Below are positions 25,086 to 34,004 of a stretch of 54,715 bases of DNA, in pieces (within the stretch, counting starts at the first letter, position 1; every line of letters begins with the position of its first letter). Origin of the DNA: Gemmatimonadota bacterium (lineage in GTDB: Bacteria > Latescibacterota > UBA2968); assembly GCA_026705765.1 (NCBI GenBank), contig JAPPAB010000176.1, forward strand, positions 1 through 54,715. Reading direction: 5' to 3'. The translations under genes and the position numbers were made by a program. Below the pieces are notes generated by a model. It was not told the DNA's origin. It did no database searches and saw only the letters and a list, made by a program, of their open reading frames with translations.

Positions 25086-26326
25086 AAATTTGTGTGATTA
25101 CCTTCCAGTTTCCGCCAGAAGTCAAAGGCGGCGTTGGCACGGCGATTAATCGCATCACGCGGAACCTCGCAGCATCGGAGATAGGCATCCATGTAATTGC
25201 CCCTGGACCGCACGGGCCTGAAGACAGCTTTTCTTTTATTGTAGAAAATGGGGTCACAGTTCACCGTACATGCCCCAGTTTAGGCAATCACTTTGGCGAT
25301 CCAACGCATTTGAGAAATATCGCAGATTATGTCGCCAGACTGCATGATCGAGAAAAATTCGACCTTTTCCATGGCGTCTTTGTGTTTCCCGCCGGACACC
25401 TTGCGACTTTGTTATCAAAAGATATGGGGGTGCCATCTGTTATCAGTATCCGGGGCAGTGATATTGAATTGCACCGCTATCATTGGGGATTATTTGGCGC
25501 AGTAAAATGGACATTGGAAAATGCCGCTTTTGTCACCTCAGTCGCGGGAACACTCCTCGAGAAGGCTTCTTCTTTTGCACAGATATGCAAGAAGAAAGTG
25601 ATAAAAAACGCTTTTGATCCGAATTTATTTTCCAAGCAAAATATTGAGGAACTCGTCAAAACGCGAGGTGGTTTACGCGGCCAGATTTTTGTGAAAAAGC
25701 TGAAGAACGAAAAAGAAAAAGGCAAATTGGTCGTCGGGACAACCGGTATCATAAGACCGGGAAAAAGCGGTTTTTCTATTCTCTTTCAGGCATTCGAAGA
25801 CTTTCATAGACAATATCCCGAAAGTCATCTTTTGCTCATAGGTGATTTTGCAGACTCTGAACTAAAGAAGACATGGTTACAACAATTCAGGAAACGCAAG
25901 TTGATCCGCCATATTTCTATCACAGGCCGTGTACCGCACAGTGAAGTGCTTGCATGGATGCGTCAGGTAGATGTATTCGTATTGCCATCTTTATATGAAG
26001 GATCGCCGAATGCGGTTTTGGAAGCTATGGCATGTCAAAGACCAATTATCTCTTCTGCCGTTGACGGTGTCCTGGAAATCGTCGAAGATGGGCAAGATGG
26101 CATGCTTTTTCCTTCTCAGCGAAGTGACATTTTGTGCGAAAAATTGATGTGTCTCGCGGACGACCACAATTTAAGAAAAAGACTGGGAATAGCTGCTGAG
26201 CACAAGATTCGAGAGCAATTTTCTCCCGAGAAGGAAACAGAAATCTGGAGAGATATATACAGACGAGTTATAGATGAATACAAACTTGAATCTCAAACTT
26301 CCAACGTGATCCATGATAAAGACTGA
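25082..26326 (+). CDS. GT4-family glycosyltransferase
   Basis: A 414-aa GT-B retaining transferase. N-terminal half: ICVITFQFPPEVKGGVGTAINRI (glycine-rich acceptor loop) and a VISIRGSDIELHRY strand. C-terminal half: VVGTTGIIRPGKSGFSILFQAF, then HLLLIGDF and LPSLYEGSPNAVLEAMACQRPIISS, the EGxxNxxLEAMA donor-binding signature of Glycos_transf_1. Overlaps its neighbours on both sides (ATGA upstream, 14 bp downstream), so it is translationally coupled to the locus. It might glycosylate a protein or lipid of the envelope; a link with the Cys-rich protein is only positional. Confidence 0.85.
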   Translation: MKICVITFQFPPEVKGGVGTAINRITRNLAASEIGIHVIAPGPHGPEDSFSFIVENGVTVHRTCPSLGNHFGDPTHLRNIADYVARLHDREKFDLFHGVFVFPAGHLATLLSKDMGVPSVISIRGSDIELHRYHWGLFGAVKWTLENAAFVTSVAGTLLEKASSFAQICKKKVIKNAFDPNLFSKQNIEELVKTRGGLRGQIFVKKLKNEKEKGKLVVGTTGIIRPGKSGFSILFQAFEDFHRQYPESHLLLIGDFADSELKKTWLQQFRKRKLIRHISITGRVPHSEVLAWMRQVDVFVLPSLYEGSPNAVLEAMACQRPIISSAVDGVLEIVEDGQDGMLFPSQRSDILCEKLMCLADDHNLRKRLGIAAEHKIREQFSPEKETEIWRDIYRRVIDEYKLESQTSNVIHDKD

Positions 26327-26900
26327 AAATCGAATCCCCATACTACTTGGTGCACTACTTGGCATTTTGCTGTTGTTGGCTGCCGGCTTGCTGATGCTAT
26401 ATAACAAACGCGCTATGCCGGTTGCTGGACTACCAGAGGTCCCATCAAAACAAGATATTGCGTCACGTCTTGAAGCCTTCAACGCCGCTTGGACAGACGT
26501 CAAAATGCAAGAGATCTTTGTTGCTCGGCCAGAACCGCGTTCTGGTGTACTTGTTGTTTATTCGATCCATAATAACGAACAAAAAACTTTCTATTTGGCA
26601 GCAGTGCGTCACGATATTAGCTGTACGACTTGTAGAGACCTTTTGTTGGGCGTTCTGCTTGATCCAAATACAAACAAAATTTTGGGGATTCTTCCCCTCT
26701 CGCCCTGGGAATTGGAGACTGGAAATTATGATCCCACAGTCTTTTTATCGCAATTCAAAGGCCAGATACTCGAGGCTTCCCAGTGGAAAACCAAAGATAT
26801 TGACGGCATTTCAGGTGCAACCTACTCTGTCCAGGCAACCCTCACCCAATTGCGTGAATTGAATCGCTGGATTCAGAACTCGCAGCAATCACCCAATTAA
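26313..26900 (+). CDS. Membrane-anchored FMN-binding-domain protein with CxxC
   Basis: A 195-aa protein: one N-terminal membrane helix (8-30) and an outward-facing FMN_bind-like domain. The flavin attachment motif is seen near the end, IDGISGATYSVQATLTQL (S167-G-A-T170), as in RnfG/NqrC-type domains where FMN is bound to the threonine. Mid-domain DISCTTCRDLLLG carries a CxxC pair (C104, C107) that I do not associate with standard members. A flavin plus dithiol on the same exported domain suggests electron transfer to or from thiols. It is followed 12 bp later by a membrane thioredoxin, a likely redox partner. A flavin transferase (ApbE) gene is not in the window. Confidence 0.75.
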   Translation: MIKTENRIPILLGALLGILLLLAAGLLMLYNKRAMPVAGLPEVPSKQDIASRLEAFNAAWTDVKMQEIFVARPEPRSGVLVVYSIHNNEQKTFYLAAVRHDISCTTCRDLLLGVLLDPNTNKILGILPLSPWELETGNYDPTVFLSQFKGQILEASQWKTKDIDGISGATYSVQATLTQLRELNRWIQNSQQSPN

Positions 26901-26912
26901 GGAATGCAAAAG

Positions 26913-27464
26913 ATGGTAGATAATACTCAACCGCAAAATGTGAGCGGACGCTTGATACTTCTGATGTCGCTTGGCTGTGGCTTGTTGGTCGCCCTGTGTA
27001 TTTCTGTAGGGGTTAGACTCGTGGCTGGACACCCACCTGGCATACTTGTGAATCCTTTGGCTGAGTTAATTGGCGAACCGGTGCCCGATTTTGAAGTTGC
27101 CAGTCTCAATGAAGACCGTCAAATTTTTTCCGATGCAATGGGCAATTCGCCTTATATCCTCTATTTTACAGCGTCCGATTGTCGTGCCTGTGATGAAACC
27201 TATCCCGTGTTAAAGGCGGCCTCGGCAAGTCTGCCAGCATTTGTCATTGGTGTGGGACATCAACAGACTTTGGCCAGAAAACTCAAAAACCACGAAATTG
27301 TTGCAACTGTGGGGTTCGATAGTTCAAGGGCTATATTAAAAACCTGTGGTATTTCTGGTGTTCCAACCGCTTTACTTGTCAATGAAGAGGGTATCATCCG
27401 GAAAGCTGCGATGGGTAAACCCAATATTGCCCGCATGTTTGCTTCAGAGTTAGAATTGCAATAG
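26913..27464 (+). CDS. Membrane-anchored thioredoxin (CxxC, TlpA-like)
   Basis: A 183-aa protein with a membrane helix (about 14-38) and a periplasm- or outside-facing thioredoxin fold. IGEPVPDFEVASLNED is the TlpA/AhpC entry, the active site is ASDCRACDETY (C90-R-A-C93), and the cis-proline lies in CGISGVPTALLV. Probably oxidises or reduces exported disulfides. TTAAGGA touches ATG 26904 but suits ATG 26913, used here. Last gene before the terminator at 27503; pairs with the FMN/CxxC protein. Confidence 0.82.
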   Translation: MVDNTQPQNVSGRLILLMSLGCGLLVALCISVGVRLVAGHPPGILVNPLAELIGEPVPDFEVASLNEDRQIFSDAMGNSPYILYFTASDCRACDETYPVLKAASASLPAFVIGVGHQQTLARKLKNHEIVATVGFDSSRAILKTCGISGVPTALLVNEEGIIRKAAMGKPNIARMFASELELQ

Positions 27465-27500
27465 CATTTTTGGAAATGTGTAACTCAAGTCGCTATCAAG

Positions 27501-27536
27501 AAGCCCCCGGTGCGGTTATGGCATCGGGGGCTTTTT
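27501..27536 (+). terminator. Intrinsic terminator between convergent operons
   Basis: GCCCCCG (27503-27509) pairs with CGGGGGC (27525-27531), followed by TTTTT. It closes the + strand redox locus and abuts the stop of the minus-strand GH32-like gene. Same stem as the terminator at 19566-19606. Confidence 0.88.
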
Positions 27537-27538
27537 GT

Positions 27539-29092
27539 TTATGATGTGTAAATATTCTCCATCTGATAGGCGTCGAGAGACAGGAGTTCGCTGTCCTGTC
27601 CCTGTGGTCGCAGGGAGACGCCCGTGCTGTCTTCGCGTCCGGGATAGACGCGCAATGCCACGCATTGTTTGCCGTTTACAAATACTTCTACGACGCTTTT
27701 ATCGATAAATACGCGCAATTTTAAGGTTTCGTCCGGCTCGATATGGACCGAAGCGGTTTCGGGCGCGCGGGTGCGCACGTCGGGTAGAGTGGAGGAACAC
27801 GATGAGTCGATTGTGATCAGGCTTTTCTGTGTGTTGAGCGCTCGATTTCTGAGCCCGCGATCTTTGAAGAACATGATGCGCGTGACTTCTTCTTTGTTGG
27901 GTGACCGCAATACGTCCATCTCGACCATAGGCGCATTTTTGGTATCGATTTCAGCGACGATCTCCATTGCATTGCCCTGAATATTGTCGAGGACGATCTC
28001 GCTATTGGCAGCGAGTGTCATGCGTCCTACGTGCTGGTGATCGCGGCGCAGGGATTCTATGTCGCCCGCTGGTTCTATGCGTATATCTTCTTCGTCGATG
28101 AGGGTCATTTTGCGGGGCAGGGTCATGATCTGGTTCCAATTTTCTGTCGGCTTGCCCGGGTTCATGTTGAAGATGACGATGATATTGCCATTGCCATCCG
28201 GGGTTGCCGAAGGCGCGTGTACACCACAGGGAGCGGAGGGTCCGAAATTGCATTTGTCGTGCGCTGTTACCACAAATTTGTCGCGTTCTTTGTCGTAGTC
28301 GCCCAGGAGATATTGCCCTCCGCTTATGTGGCTGTAAAAGAGTAAGATATGGCGATCGCCAATGGGCCAGAAGTAGGGGCAGGCGCCGTCGTCGCCAACG
28401 ATTGTGAAGAGGTCGTCTTCGACAAATGGATGTAAATACGTCCAGTTCGCCAGGTCGGGTGAGCGGAGCAAGAAGTTTGCGCGCTTGGGTTTGCCGCCCG
28501 GTCCGGGCAGGGTGCCGCCCGAGAGGGAGTAGTAAAAGTCGCCTTTTTTCCAGATGCACGGATCAAATACCCGATAGGGCGGGGTGGAGCCATCGGGATT
28601 TTTCATGGGGATTACGGCTTGTCCGGTCACTTTTTCCCAGTTCAAGAGCAGGGGGTCGCTGGATACGGCGACCATGTTGCCTACCATGGTGCCGTGATAC
28701 ATGGCGATGACGCGGTCGTCTTCTACGAGTGTTGAGCCGGAAAAACAGCAGCGTTCGGGATTGGGATAGATCGCATAGGGCAGGTCTTCCCAGTGGATTA
28801 AGTCGTCGCTGATGGCGTGTCCCCAGTGTTGACGCGGATCTTCGGGGGGATATGCCTGGTAAAACAGATGCCATCGTCCCTGCCAGAAGCAGATCCCATT
28901 GGGGTCGTTGAGTGTGTGTTCTGGATTTACGTAGTGGTAGATGGGTCTGTGGGGGTCGCCTTCATAACTTTTTCGCGCTTCATGCATCCGCTGTAATAGC
29001 GGATTTGTGGCGAGGGCTTCGCGCTGTTCTTCGAGTGTGTTTGGAAATGTGTAGTGCGGTACGAGTGATGTGTAATCTGGTGTGTCGCTCAT
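27539..29092 (-). CDS. GH32-like protein (beta-fructofuranosidase fold), atypical site
   Basis: A 517-aa protein with a five-bladed propeller and a C-terminal beta-sandwich. HTLNDPNGICFWQGRWHLFYQ (NDPNG, nucleophile D63) and VFDPCIWK (RDP-like, D177) match GH32. The third element, normally E-C-P with the acid/base glutamate, reads DDGACPYFW: alanine 237 replaces Glu. The C-terminal sandwich has LRVFIDKSVVEVFVNG, a hallmark of GH32. So the fold is confident but normal fructosidase catalysis is doubtful; D234/D235 might substitute, or the substrate differs. Last gene of the 26-kb minus-strand cluster. Confidence 0.8.
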   Translation of the reverse strand: MSDTPDYTSLVPHYTFPNTLEEQREALATNPLLQRMHEARKSYEGDPHRPIYHYVNPEHTLNDPNGICFWQGRWHLFYQAYPPEDPRQHWGHAISDDLIHWEDLPYAIYPNPERCCFSGSTLVEDDRVIAMYHGTMVGNMVAVSSDPLLLNWEKVTGQAVIPMKNPDGSTPPYRVFDPCIWKKGDFYYSLSGGTLPGPGGKPKRANFLLRSPDLANWTYLHPFVEDDLFTIVGDDGACPYFWPIGDRHILLFYSHISGGQYLLGDYDKERDKFVVTAHDKCNFGPSAPCGVHAPSATPDGNGNIIVIFNMNPGKPTENWNQIMTLPRKMTLIDEEDIRIEPAGDIESLRRDHQHVGRMTLAANSEIVLDNIQGNAMEIVAEIDTKNAPMVEMDVLRSPNKEEVTRIMFFKDRGLRNRALNTQKSLITIDSSCSSTLPDVRTRAPETASVHIEPDETLKLRVFIDKSVVEVFVNGKQCVALRVYPGREDSTGVSLRPQGQDSELLSLDAYQMENIYTS

Positions 29093-29112
29093 GGTGCTTT
29101 GTCCTTTCTGTT

Positions 29113-30564
29113 TTAGGGAATTCTCATGGCTTCCAATTCGGGGTGTGCGTCCCAGTGCGCCCGGATGCGCTGCCCCCAGTTGTCGATTTGACGGGTGGGT
29201 CGCTCGTGTGTGATTTGCCGCCGTTCCAATCCCGCTTCAAATTTCAGTAGTGCCTGACGGCATTGTATCACTAATGCGCGTTTGTTTTCTTCATGGGCGA
29301 GATTTTGCGTTTCTCCCGGGTCGTTCTTGAGGTCAAAAATTTGTTCGAGGCCGATGCGTTCGGGGTCGGGTCCGGGTGGGAGGAGGTCTTTTTCATTTCC
29401 GTAGGGAATATACTCACAGACGTATTTATAACGGTCGAAAAGCAGGGCGCGTCCCCAGTAGTTGCTTTCGACAAAGCCAAAGTCGCGCCAGGGTATGTCC
29501 CGACCTTCGACGAGGGGGCGCACGCTCATTCCACGCGCATGTTCGGGTGGTTCGATTCCGGCGTAGTCGCATACGGTGGGGAGGAGATCGACACCGGAGA
29601 CAAAGTGTTTGTGATCATATGCGCCTTTGGGGATGTTCAGGTTGTGTCCGAGGGATGAGACGATAAAGGGTACGCGAATGCTGGCTTCGTAGAGGGAGAA
29701 TTTCTGAAACATCTGATGCTGTCCAAAGGCTTCGCCGTGATCTACGCTGAAGATGATTGCGGTGTTGTCCGCGAGGCTGCTTTGTTCAAGGGCGGTTAAG
29801 ATCAGGCCGATTTCACCATCTACTTTTTCTACAAAGCGGTGGTGATGCCATATAAATGTTCTCCATTGGCGTTCGTCCCATGTTTTCATGGCGCGCAAGA
29901 TGGGCCAGTGGATCAGGCATTCGTCTATGCGCCTGCATACGCGGTGCAGGACGGTTTCGCGCGTGTCGTAATTGAAATTGTCAGGGAGAGGGGGTAAGTC
30001 CTTTTCGGTGAGCATGCCCCGGCGCACAGCGTCGGGCATTTCTTTTGTTTCAAAGTTGTGGCCGTATTCGCAGATGTCGTGCGGGTTGACGTACCAGACT
30101 TGCAGATAAAATGGGTCGGTTTTGTCATACGTGGTTAAAAAATCTACGACGGCATGGGTCATTGCCGCGTCGTAGTATTCGCCGCCGCCTGCGCCGATTC
30201 GCTGTTGGCCGTAGTAGAGGACGTCGAAGCTGTCATATACGTTTCGGCCATCTACGTGCCATTTGCCGCAGTGGATTGCGCGGTAGTCGCTTTGTTGTAA
30301 TATCTGACCGAGGTCGGGTATGTCTTCGTGCAGATGGCCGCCGTTGAATGGGGTGCCGGCTTCTGAGGTGTATCGCCCAGTCATCCAGCTCGCCCGCGCA
30401 GGAGCGCAGACGGGGTCGCTGCTATAAGACCGCATGAATGAGATGCCGTTGTTGTGCAGGCGGTCGATGTGCGGCGTTTTTACATGTGTGTTGCCGTATG
30501 CAGATATGACGTCCCAGGTGTGCTGGTCGGTGTTGATGAACAGGATATTGGGGCGGTCGCTCAT
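29113..30564 (-). CDS. Formylglycine-dependent sulfatase (S1 family)
   Basis: A 483-aa sulfatase. N-terminal RPNILFINTDQH gives the metal ligands. C53-A-P-A-R (DPVCAPARASWMTGRY) is the C-x-P-x-R formylglycine site. HCGKWH and IIFSVDHGEAFGQH supply further active-site residues. The start at 30564 overlaps the preceding gene's stop (ATGA). No signal peptide, so it acts in the cytoplasm or the maturation step is cytosolic. It probably removes sulfate from an oligosaccharide. Confidence 0.92.
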   Translation of the reverse strand: MSDRPNILFINTDQHTWDVISAYGNTHVKTPHIDRLHNNGISFMRSYSSDPVCAPARASWMTGRYTSEAGTPFNGGHLHEDIPDLGQILQQSDYRAIHCGKWHVDGRNVYDSFDVLYYGQQRIGAGGGEYYDAAMTHAVVDFLTTYDKTDPFYLQVWYVNPHDICEYGHNFETKEMPDAVRRGMLTEKDLPPLPDNFNYDTRETVLHRVCRRIDECLIHWPILRAMKTWDERQWRTFIWHHHRFVEKVDGEIGLILTALEQSSLADNTAIIFSVDHGEAFGQHQMFQKFSLYEASIRVPFIVSSLGHNLNIPKGAYDHKHFVSGVDLLPTVCDYAGIEPPEHARGMSVRPLVEGRDIPWRDFGFVESNYWGRALLFDRYKYVCEYIPYGNEKDLLPPGPDPERIGLEQIFDLKNDPGETQNLAHEENKRALVIQCRQALLKFEAGLERRQITHERPTRQIDNWGQRIRAHWDAHPELEAMRIP

Positions 30565-31334
30565 GCGGCGTCTCCTGTTAGTACGAAGGTCTGGAATGTG
30601 GTTGATGCGATGATGACCTGTTTTTGTTGATCCAGCCACCAGTACGAGGGTAGCATGCCCGCGCCATAGACGAAGAAGCCGGAGAGTTTCAGGGTTCTGT
30701 TGCCGAGTGGTAGAGTACAGTCTTCCATGTAGCCGATGTGTGCGGGTGTGCGGATTTTTTCGAGGTCTTCCAATATGGTGAGGGAGATTTTTTTGCCGGA
30801 AGATTTTAACTGGTGTGCGAGTTTTGGGATGACGTCAAATAGTGTCCAGTTGCAGGTGATGGGGTGGGTGTTTTCGAGATGACCGATGGGTAAGGTTGTG
30901 TTGTTGACGACGAGTGTGATTCCCTGTGATGTGATGCGTCCTTCACAGGTGAATTGGCGGTATTTATCTCCTGCACCATTGGTCGCTGTTACGCGCCAGG
31001 TGTCCCGCAGGGTGCGGAGGTTGTCGTCCGCACAATGGAAGTCGAGGTGCAGATTTTCGCCGCTTGTGGTGTTGAGAAATTGAATGTCGTAATGCCAGTT
31101 TTGCGATGGTTCGCGCTTTCGGTTGATTATTACTTCGCCAATTGTCAGGTCGCGCATGGGTTCTCCACCTGATCGACCTTTGTATCCTTTCCAGTAGTTT
31201 GGGAGGACGGTGTATTTTTTTTCGGATGCTGGCGTAGTGTTTCTATTCAGTATTTCGGTCAACTGTTTGCCAAAGTGGGGGGTCTGACTTCTGCCATCGT
31301 ACTGAAATGTCCAATGTATGTGGTCGGATGTCAT
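30561..31334 (-). CDS. Hypothetical protein
   Basis: A 257-aa, beta-rich protein I do not recognise. It has no signal peptide or membrane helix and several W/Y-rich segments (YTVLPNYWKGYKGRSGG, YGAGMLPSYWWLDQQ). It lies between GH29 and sulfatase genes with coupled ends on both sides. ATG 31334 has GAGG upstream; a TTG at 31346 overlapping the GH29 stop is the alternative. It may be a beta-sandwich sugar-processing or -binding protein, but this is only context. Confidence 0.65.
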   Translation of the reverse strand: MTSDHIHWTFQYDGRSQTPHFGKQLTEILNRNTTPASEKKYTVLPNYWKGYKGRSGGEPMRDLTIGEVIINRKREPSQNWHYDIQFLNTTSGENLHLDFHCADDNLRTLRDTWRVTATNGAGDKYRQFTCEGRITSQGITLVVNNTTLPIGHLENTHPITCNWTLFDVIPKLAHQLKSSGKKISLTILEDLEKIRTPAHIGYMEDCTLPLGNRTLKLSGFFVYGAGMLPSYWWLDQQKQVIIASTTFQTFVLTGDAA

Positions 31335-31342
31335 TGGATGCC

Positions 31343-32758
31343 TCAATCAGACACTGGCGTGATTTTTAAGACGATCGCGTGGTCGCATGGTTTTTCTGCG
31401 GGGAGTTGGACTTTTAAGCCGCGCATTGTTTGCGACCATTTTAACGTTCCTGCTCCCAGTAGTTCGACTTTGTCGATTGGTTTGGTTAGCAGACGTAGGG
31501 AAGAGCCGAGCGATTGGATCGTTACTTCATTTTTTTCGGGTATTGCCAATACGGTTGCGTAGAGGATATCCCCTCGCGTGGTGAAGCGGATGTCGCGTTC
31601 GCTAAACATCTGTCGCTTTGTATCGGTGAATGAACCTGTTGTGACTTCTGTGGGACCTTCGCCAAATACTTTCCAGGGGCGCGAGTCGTAGATCGCTTCG
31701 CCGTTTGTGTTTAGCCATTTGCCGATTGCGAGCAATAGGGCCTCTTCTTCTTCGGGGATGGTGCCATCGGCACGGGGGCCTACGTTGAGCAAGAGTGCGC
31801 CGTTTTTGCTTACGATATCTATCAGGTCGCCGATGAGTTGCGAGGCGCTTTTGTATCCCCGTTCTTCTTCGATATATCCCCAGGATTTTCTCGCCACACA
31901 GGTGTCGGTTTGCCAGAAGTGCGGGTTGATGTCGTCTAATTGTCCGCGCTCAATGTCGTAAACTGCGGCTTCTGGGGGAAAGGTGCTGTGTTTGTAATTG
32001 ATCGCTACGCCGCGATCCCATTCGGCTCCGCGGTTGTAATAGTAGGCTGCAAAACGCTGTACGTAAGACGCGAAAGCGGGTTCTTGTATCCACCAGTCAA
32101 ACCACACGATTTGCGGGTGGTATTTATCGACGAGTTCGCAGGTGCGCGCGAGCCAGTCGTCTAAGAATTCTTCGTTGGGCTGGCTGTCTCTCGGTTGCGC
32201 GGGTCCGTATAAGCCCGCGTATTGTCCGTCCTGTACGTCGGAGTCAAATTGCATCCCGCCATCCATGAACCACCAGTGTTCTGCGCGGTGGGTCGATAGG
32301 CCGAATACCAGCCATTGTTTGCGTACGGCTTCGGCGAGTTCGCCAATGAGATCGCGTTTGGGCCCCATTTTGCTCGCGCACCAGTCCGATAGGTCGGTGT
32401 CGTACATGGCAAATCCATCGTGATGCTCGGCTACGGGGACGACAAAGCGGGCACCAGCTTTGCGGAATAGGTCTGCCCAGTGGTCAGGGTCGTATTTTTC
32501 CGCTTTGAACATGGGGATGAAGTCTTTGTATCCAAATTTGCTGTGTTCGCCATAGGTCGCTACATGGTGCGCGAATTCTCTGGCGCCTTGTTGATACATG
32601 TTGCGGGGGTACCATTCGCTTCCAAATGCGGGGACCGCATACACGCCCCAGTGGATGAAGATGCCAAATTTGTCGTTCTGATACCAGTCGGGGACGCGAT
32701 AATTTGAGAGTGAGTCCCAGTTCGGTTTAAAAGGTCCTTCGGGTAGTTGTATTGCCAT
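31343..32758 (-). CDS. Alpha-L-fucosidase (GH29)
   Basis: A 471-aa glycoside hydrolase. DWYQNDKFGIFIHWGVYAVP is the GH29 start signature, VPVAEHHDGFAMYDTDLSDW the conserved HH-D region, and D221 in QIVWFDWWI the catalytic nucleophile. GALLLNVGPRADGTIP and a C-terminal beta-sandwich follow. AGGAG before the ATG. No signal peptide is visible, so imported oligosaccharides are likely its substrate. This gene is the best clue that the cluster's glycan contains fucose or a related sugar. Confidence 0.92.
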   Translation of the reverse strand: MAIQLPEGPFKPNWDSLSNYRVPDWYQNDKFGIFIHWGVYAVPAFGSEWYPRNMYQQGAREFAHHVATYGEHSKFGYKDFIPMFKAEKYDPDHWADLFRKAGARFVVPVAEHHDGFAMYDTDLSDWCASKMGPKRDLIGELAEAVRKQWLVFGLSTHRAEHWWFMDGGMQFDSDVQDGQYAGLYGPAQPRDSQPNEEFLDDWLARTCELVDKYHPQIVWFDWWIQEPAFASYVQRFAAYYYNRGAEWDRGVAINYKHSTFPPEAAVYDIERGQLDDINPHFWQTDTCVARKSWGYIEEERGYKSASQLIGDLIDIVSKNGALLLNVGPRADGTIPEEEEALLLAIGKWLNTNGEAIYDSRPWKVFGEGPTEVTTGSFTDTKRQMFSERDIRFTTRGDILYATVLAIPEKNEVTIQSLGSSLRLLTKPIDKVELLGAGTLKWSQTMRGLKVQLPAEKPCDHAIVLKITPVSD

Positions 32759-32854
32759 GGTTTCTCCTGTGGATGATTGGTGGGACGGCAGAGGGGCCGT
32801 CCCCTACGATAATATTGTGGTTTGTAGGGGCGCCCCCCCGTGGTCGCCCGCCTT
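32759..32854. repeat. Hairpin spacer between GH29 and the dehydratase
   Basis: GGGACGGC (32782-32789) pairs perfectly with GCCGTCCC (32796-32803). A second GC-rich palindrome (GGGCG...CGCCC) follows near 32826. One of the few spacers of more than 50 bp in the minus-strand cluster. REP-like; it could stabilise or attenuate the transcript. Confidence 0.5.
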
Positions 32855-33994
32855 TCAAAATTCTACATAAGGTTCTGATTCAATAGGCGTAAATGGTTTG
32901 GGGGGGTATTTTGCCAGGACGTCCTCTTTCAAATCTACGCCCCAGCCAGGTCCTTCGGGTGGTACGCAATGGCCGTCGATTACTTCGATGGGCTGTGTGA
33001 GGACTTCGTTGTAGAGGCCGATGGACGATAGGAATATTTCCTGCATTAAACTGTTGTGTATGCAGAGGTCCAGATGCAGGCTGGCGATGGTGGAGATCGG
33101 TCCGTTGGAGTTGTGCGGGGCTACGGTTACGTAATAGGTTTCGGCCATTGTTGCAATTTTTTTTAGTTCGGTGATGCCGCCCGCGTGACAGATGTCCGGC
33201 TGGATGATGCCTACGGCATTCAGTTCTAATAATGAGCGGAATCCCCATCGGGTGTACAGTTGTTCGCCCGTTGCAATGGGTACGCGCACTTCATGGGCAA
33301 ATTGCGCGAGGGCTTCGGGGTTGTCCCACAAGATGGGTTCTTCCATCCAGGCGATGTTGTATGGTTCGAGTGCTTGTGCGACTCGGCGCGCACTCCAGAT
33401 GTTTAATCGCGCGCGTATGTCAATGCCGATTTCGACCTGTGATCCGGCGGCTTCTCGCGCGGCTTCTACGAGTGCGACGCCGTGTTCTATTCGGTCGATT
33501 TTTGCAACTTGTTCGCCGGCAAAGGGGTAGAATTTTAACGCTGTATAGCCCTGATCTACGACCTGTTTTACGCCTTCGAAGATGGCTTCGGGGGTGTTTC
33601 CCTTTCTGGGCCAGCCGTTGGCGTACATGCGTATTTTGTCGTGGGATTTGCCGCCGAGTAATTCATATACGGGTACGCCGAGAGCTTTGCCTTTGATGTC
33701 CCATAGGGCGAGGTCAATGGCGCTGATGGCACTGGTGGTTACGGGGCCGCCAGACCAGGTGACGCGCCGATAGAGGGATGTCCATAGTCGTTCGATTTCA
33801 AAGGGGTTTTTGCCGATTAAATATCGCTTGAATGCGCCAAATTCCGCTATTAGTCCTTCGTCCTTGTATTGCAGACTAGCTTCGCCCAATCCGTATATGC
33901 CGGCGTCGGTTTCGATTTTTATAAATGTCCAGTTTGTTCCCTCACCCTTTCCCGGGGTGCCCATACGTATTACGTGTAGATCGGTGATTTTCAT
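32855..33994 (-). CDS. Enolase-superfamily sugar-acid dehydratase
   Basis: A 379-aa mandelate racemase/muconate-lactonizing-type enzyme. The N-terminal capping domain (LYRRVTWSGGPVTTSAISAIDLALWDI) precedes the barrel with metal ligands D192 (IGIDIRARL), E218 or E219 (WMEEPI) and E244 (ATGEQLY), and H294 in APHNSNGP. Overall it resembles D-galactonate/mannonate-type dehydratases. The base at the D-x-H position of galactonate dehydratase is R194 here, so the exact sugar acid differs or is unknown. AAGGAG precedes the ATG. It should dehydrate an aldonate from the degraded polymer. Confidence 0.87.
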   Translation of the reverse strand: MKITDLHVIRMGTPGKGEGTNWTFIKIETDAGIYGLGEASLQYKDEGLIAEFGAFKRYLIGKNPFEIERLWTSLYRRVTWSGGPVTTSAISAIDLALWDIKGKALGVPVYELLGGKSHDKIRMYANGWPRKGNTPEAIFEGVKQVVDQGYTALKFYPFAGEQVAKIDRIEHGVALVEAAREAAGSQVEIGIDIRARLNIWSARRVAQALEPYNIAWMEEPILWDNPEALAQFAHEVRVPIATGEQLYTRWGFRSLLELNAVGIIQPDICHAGGITELKKIATMAETYYVTVAPHNSNGPISTIASLHLDLCIHNSLMQEIFLSSIGLYNEVLTQPIEVIDGHCVPPEGPGWGVDLKEDVLAKYPPKPFTPIESEPYVEF

Positions 33995-34004
33995 TTATGC
34001 TCCT

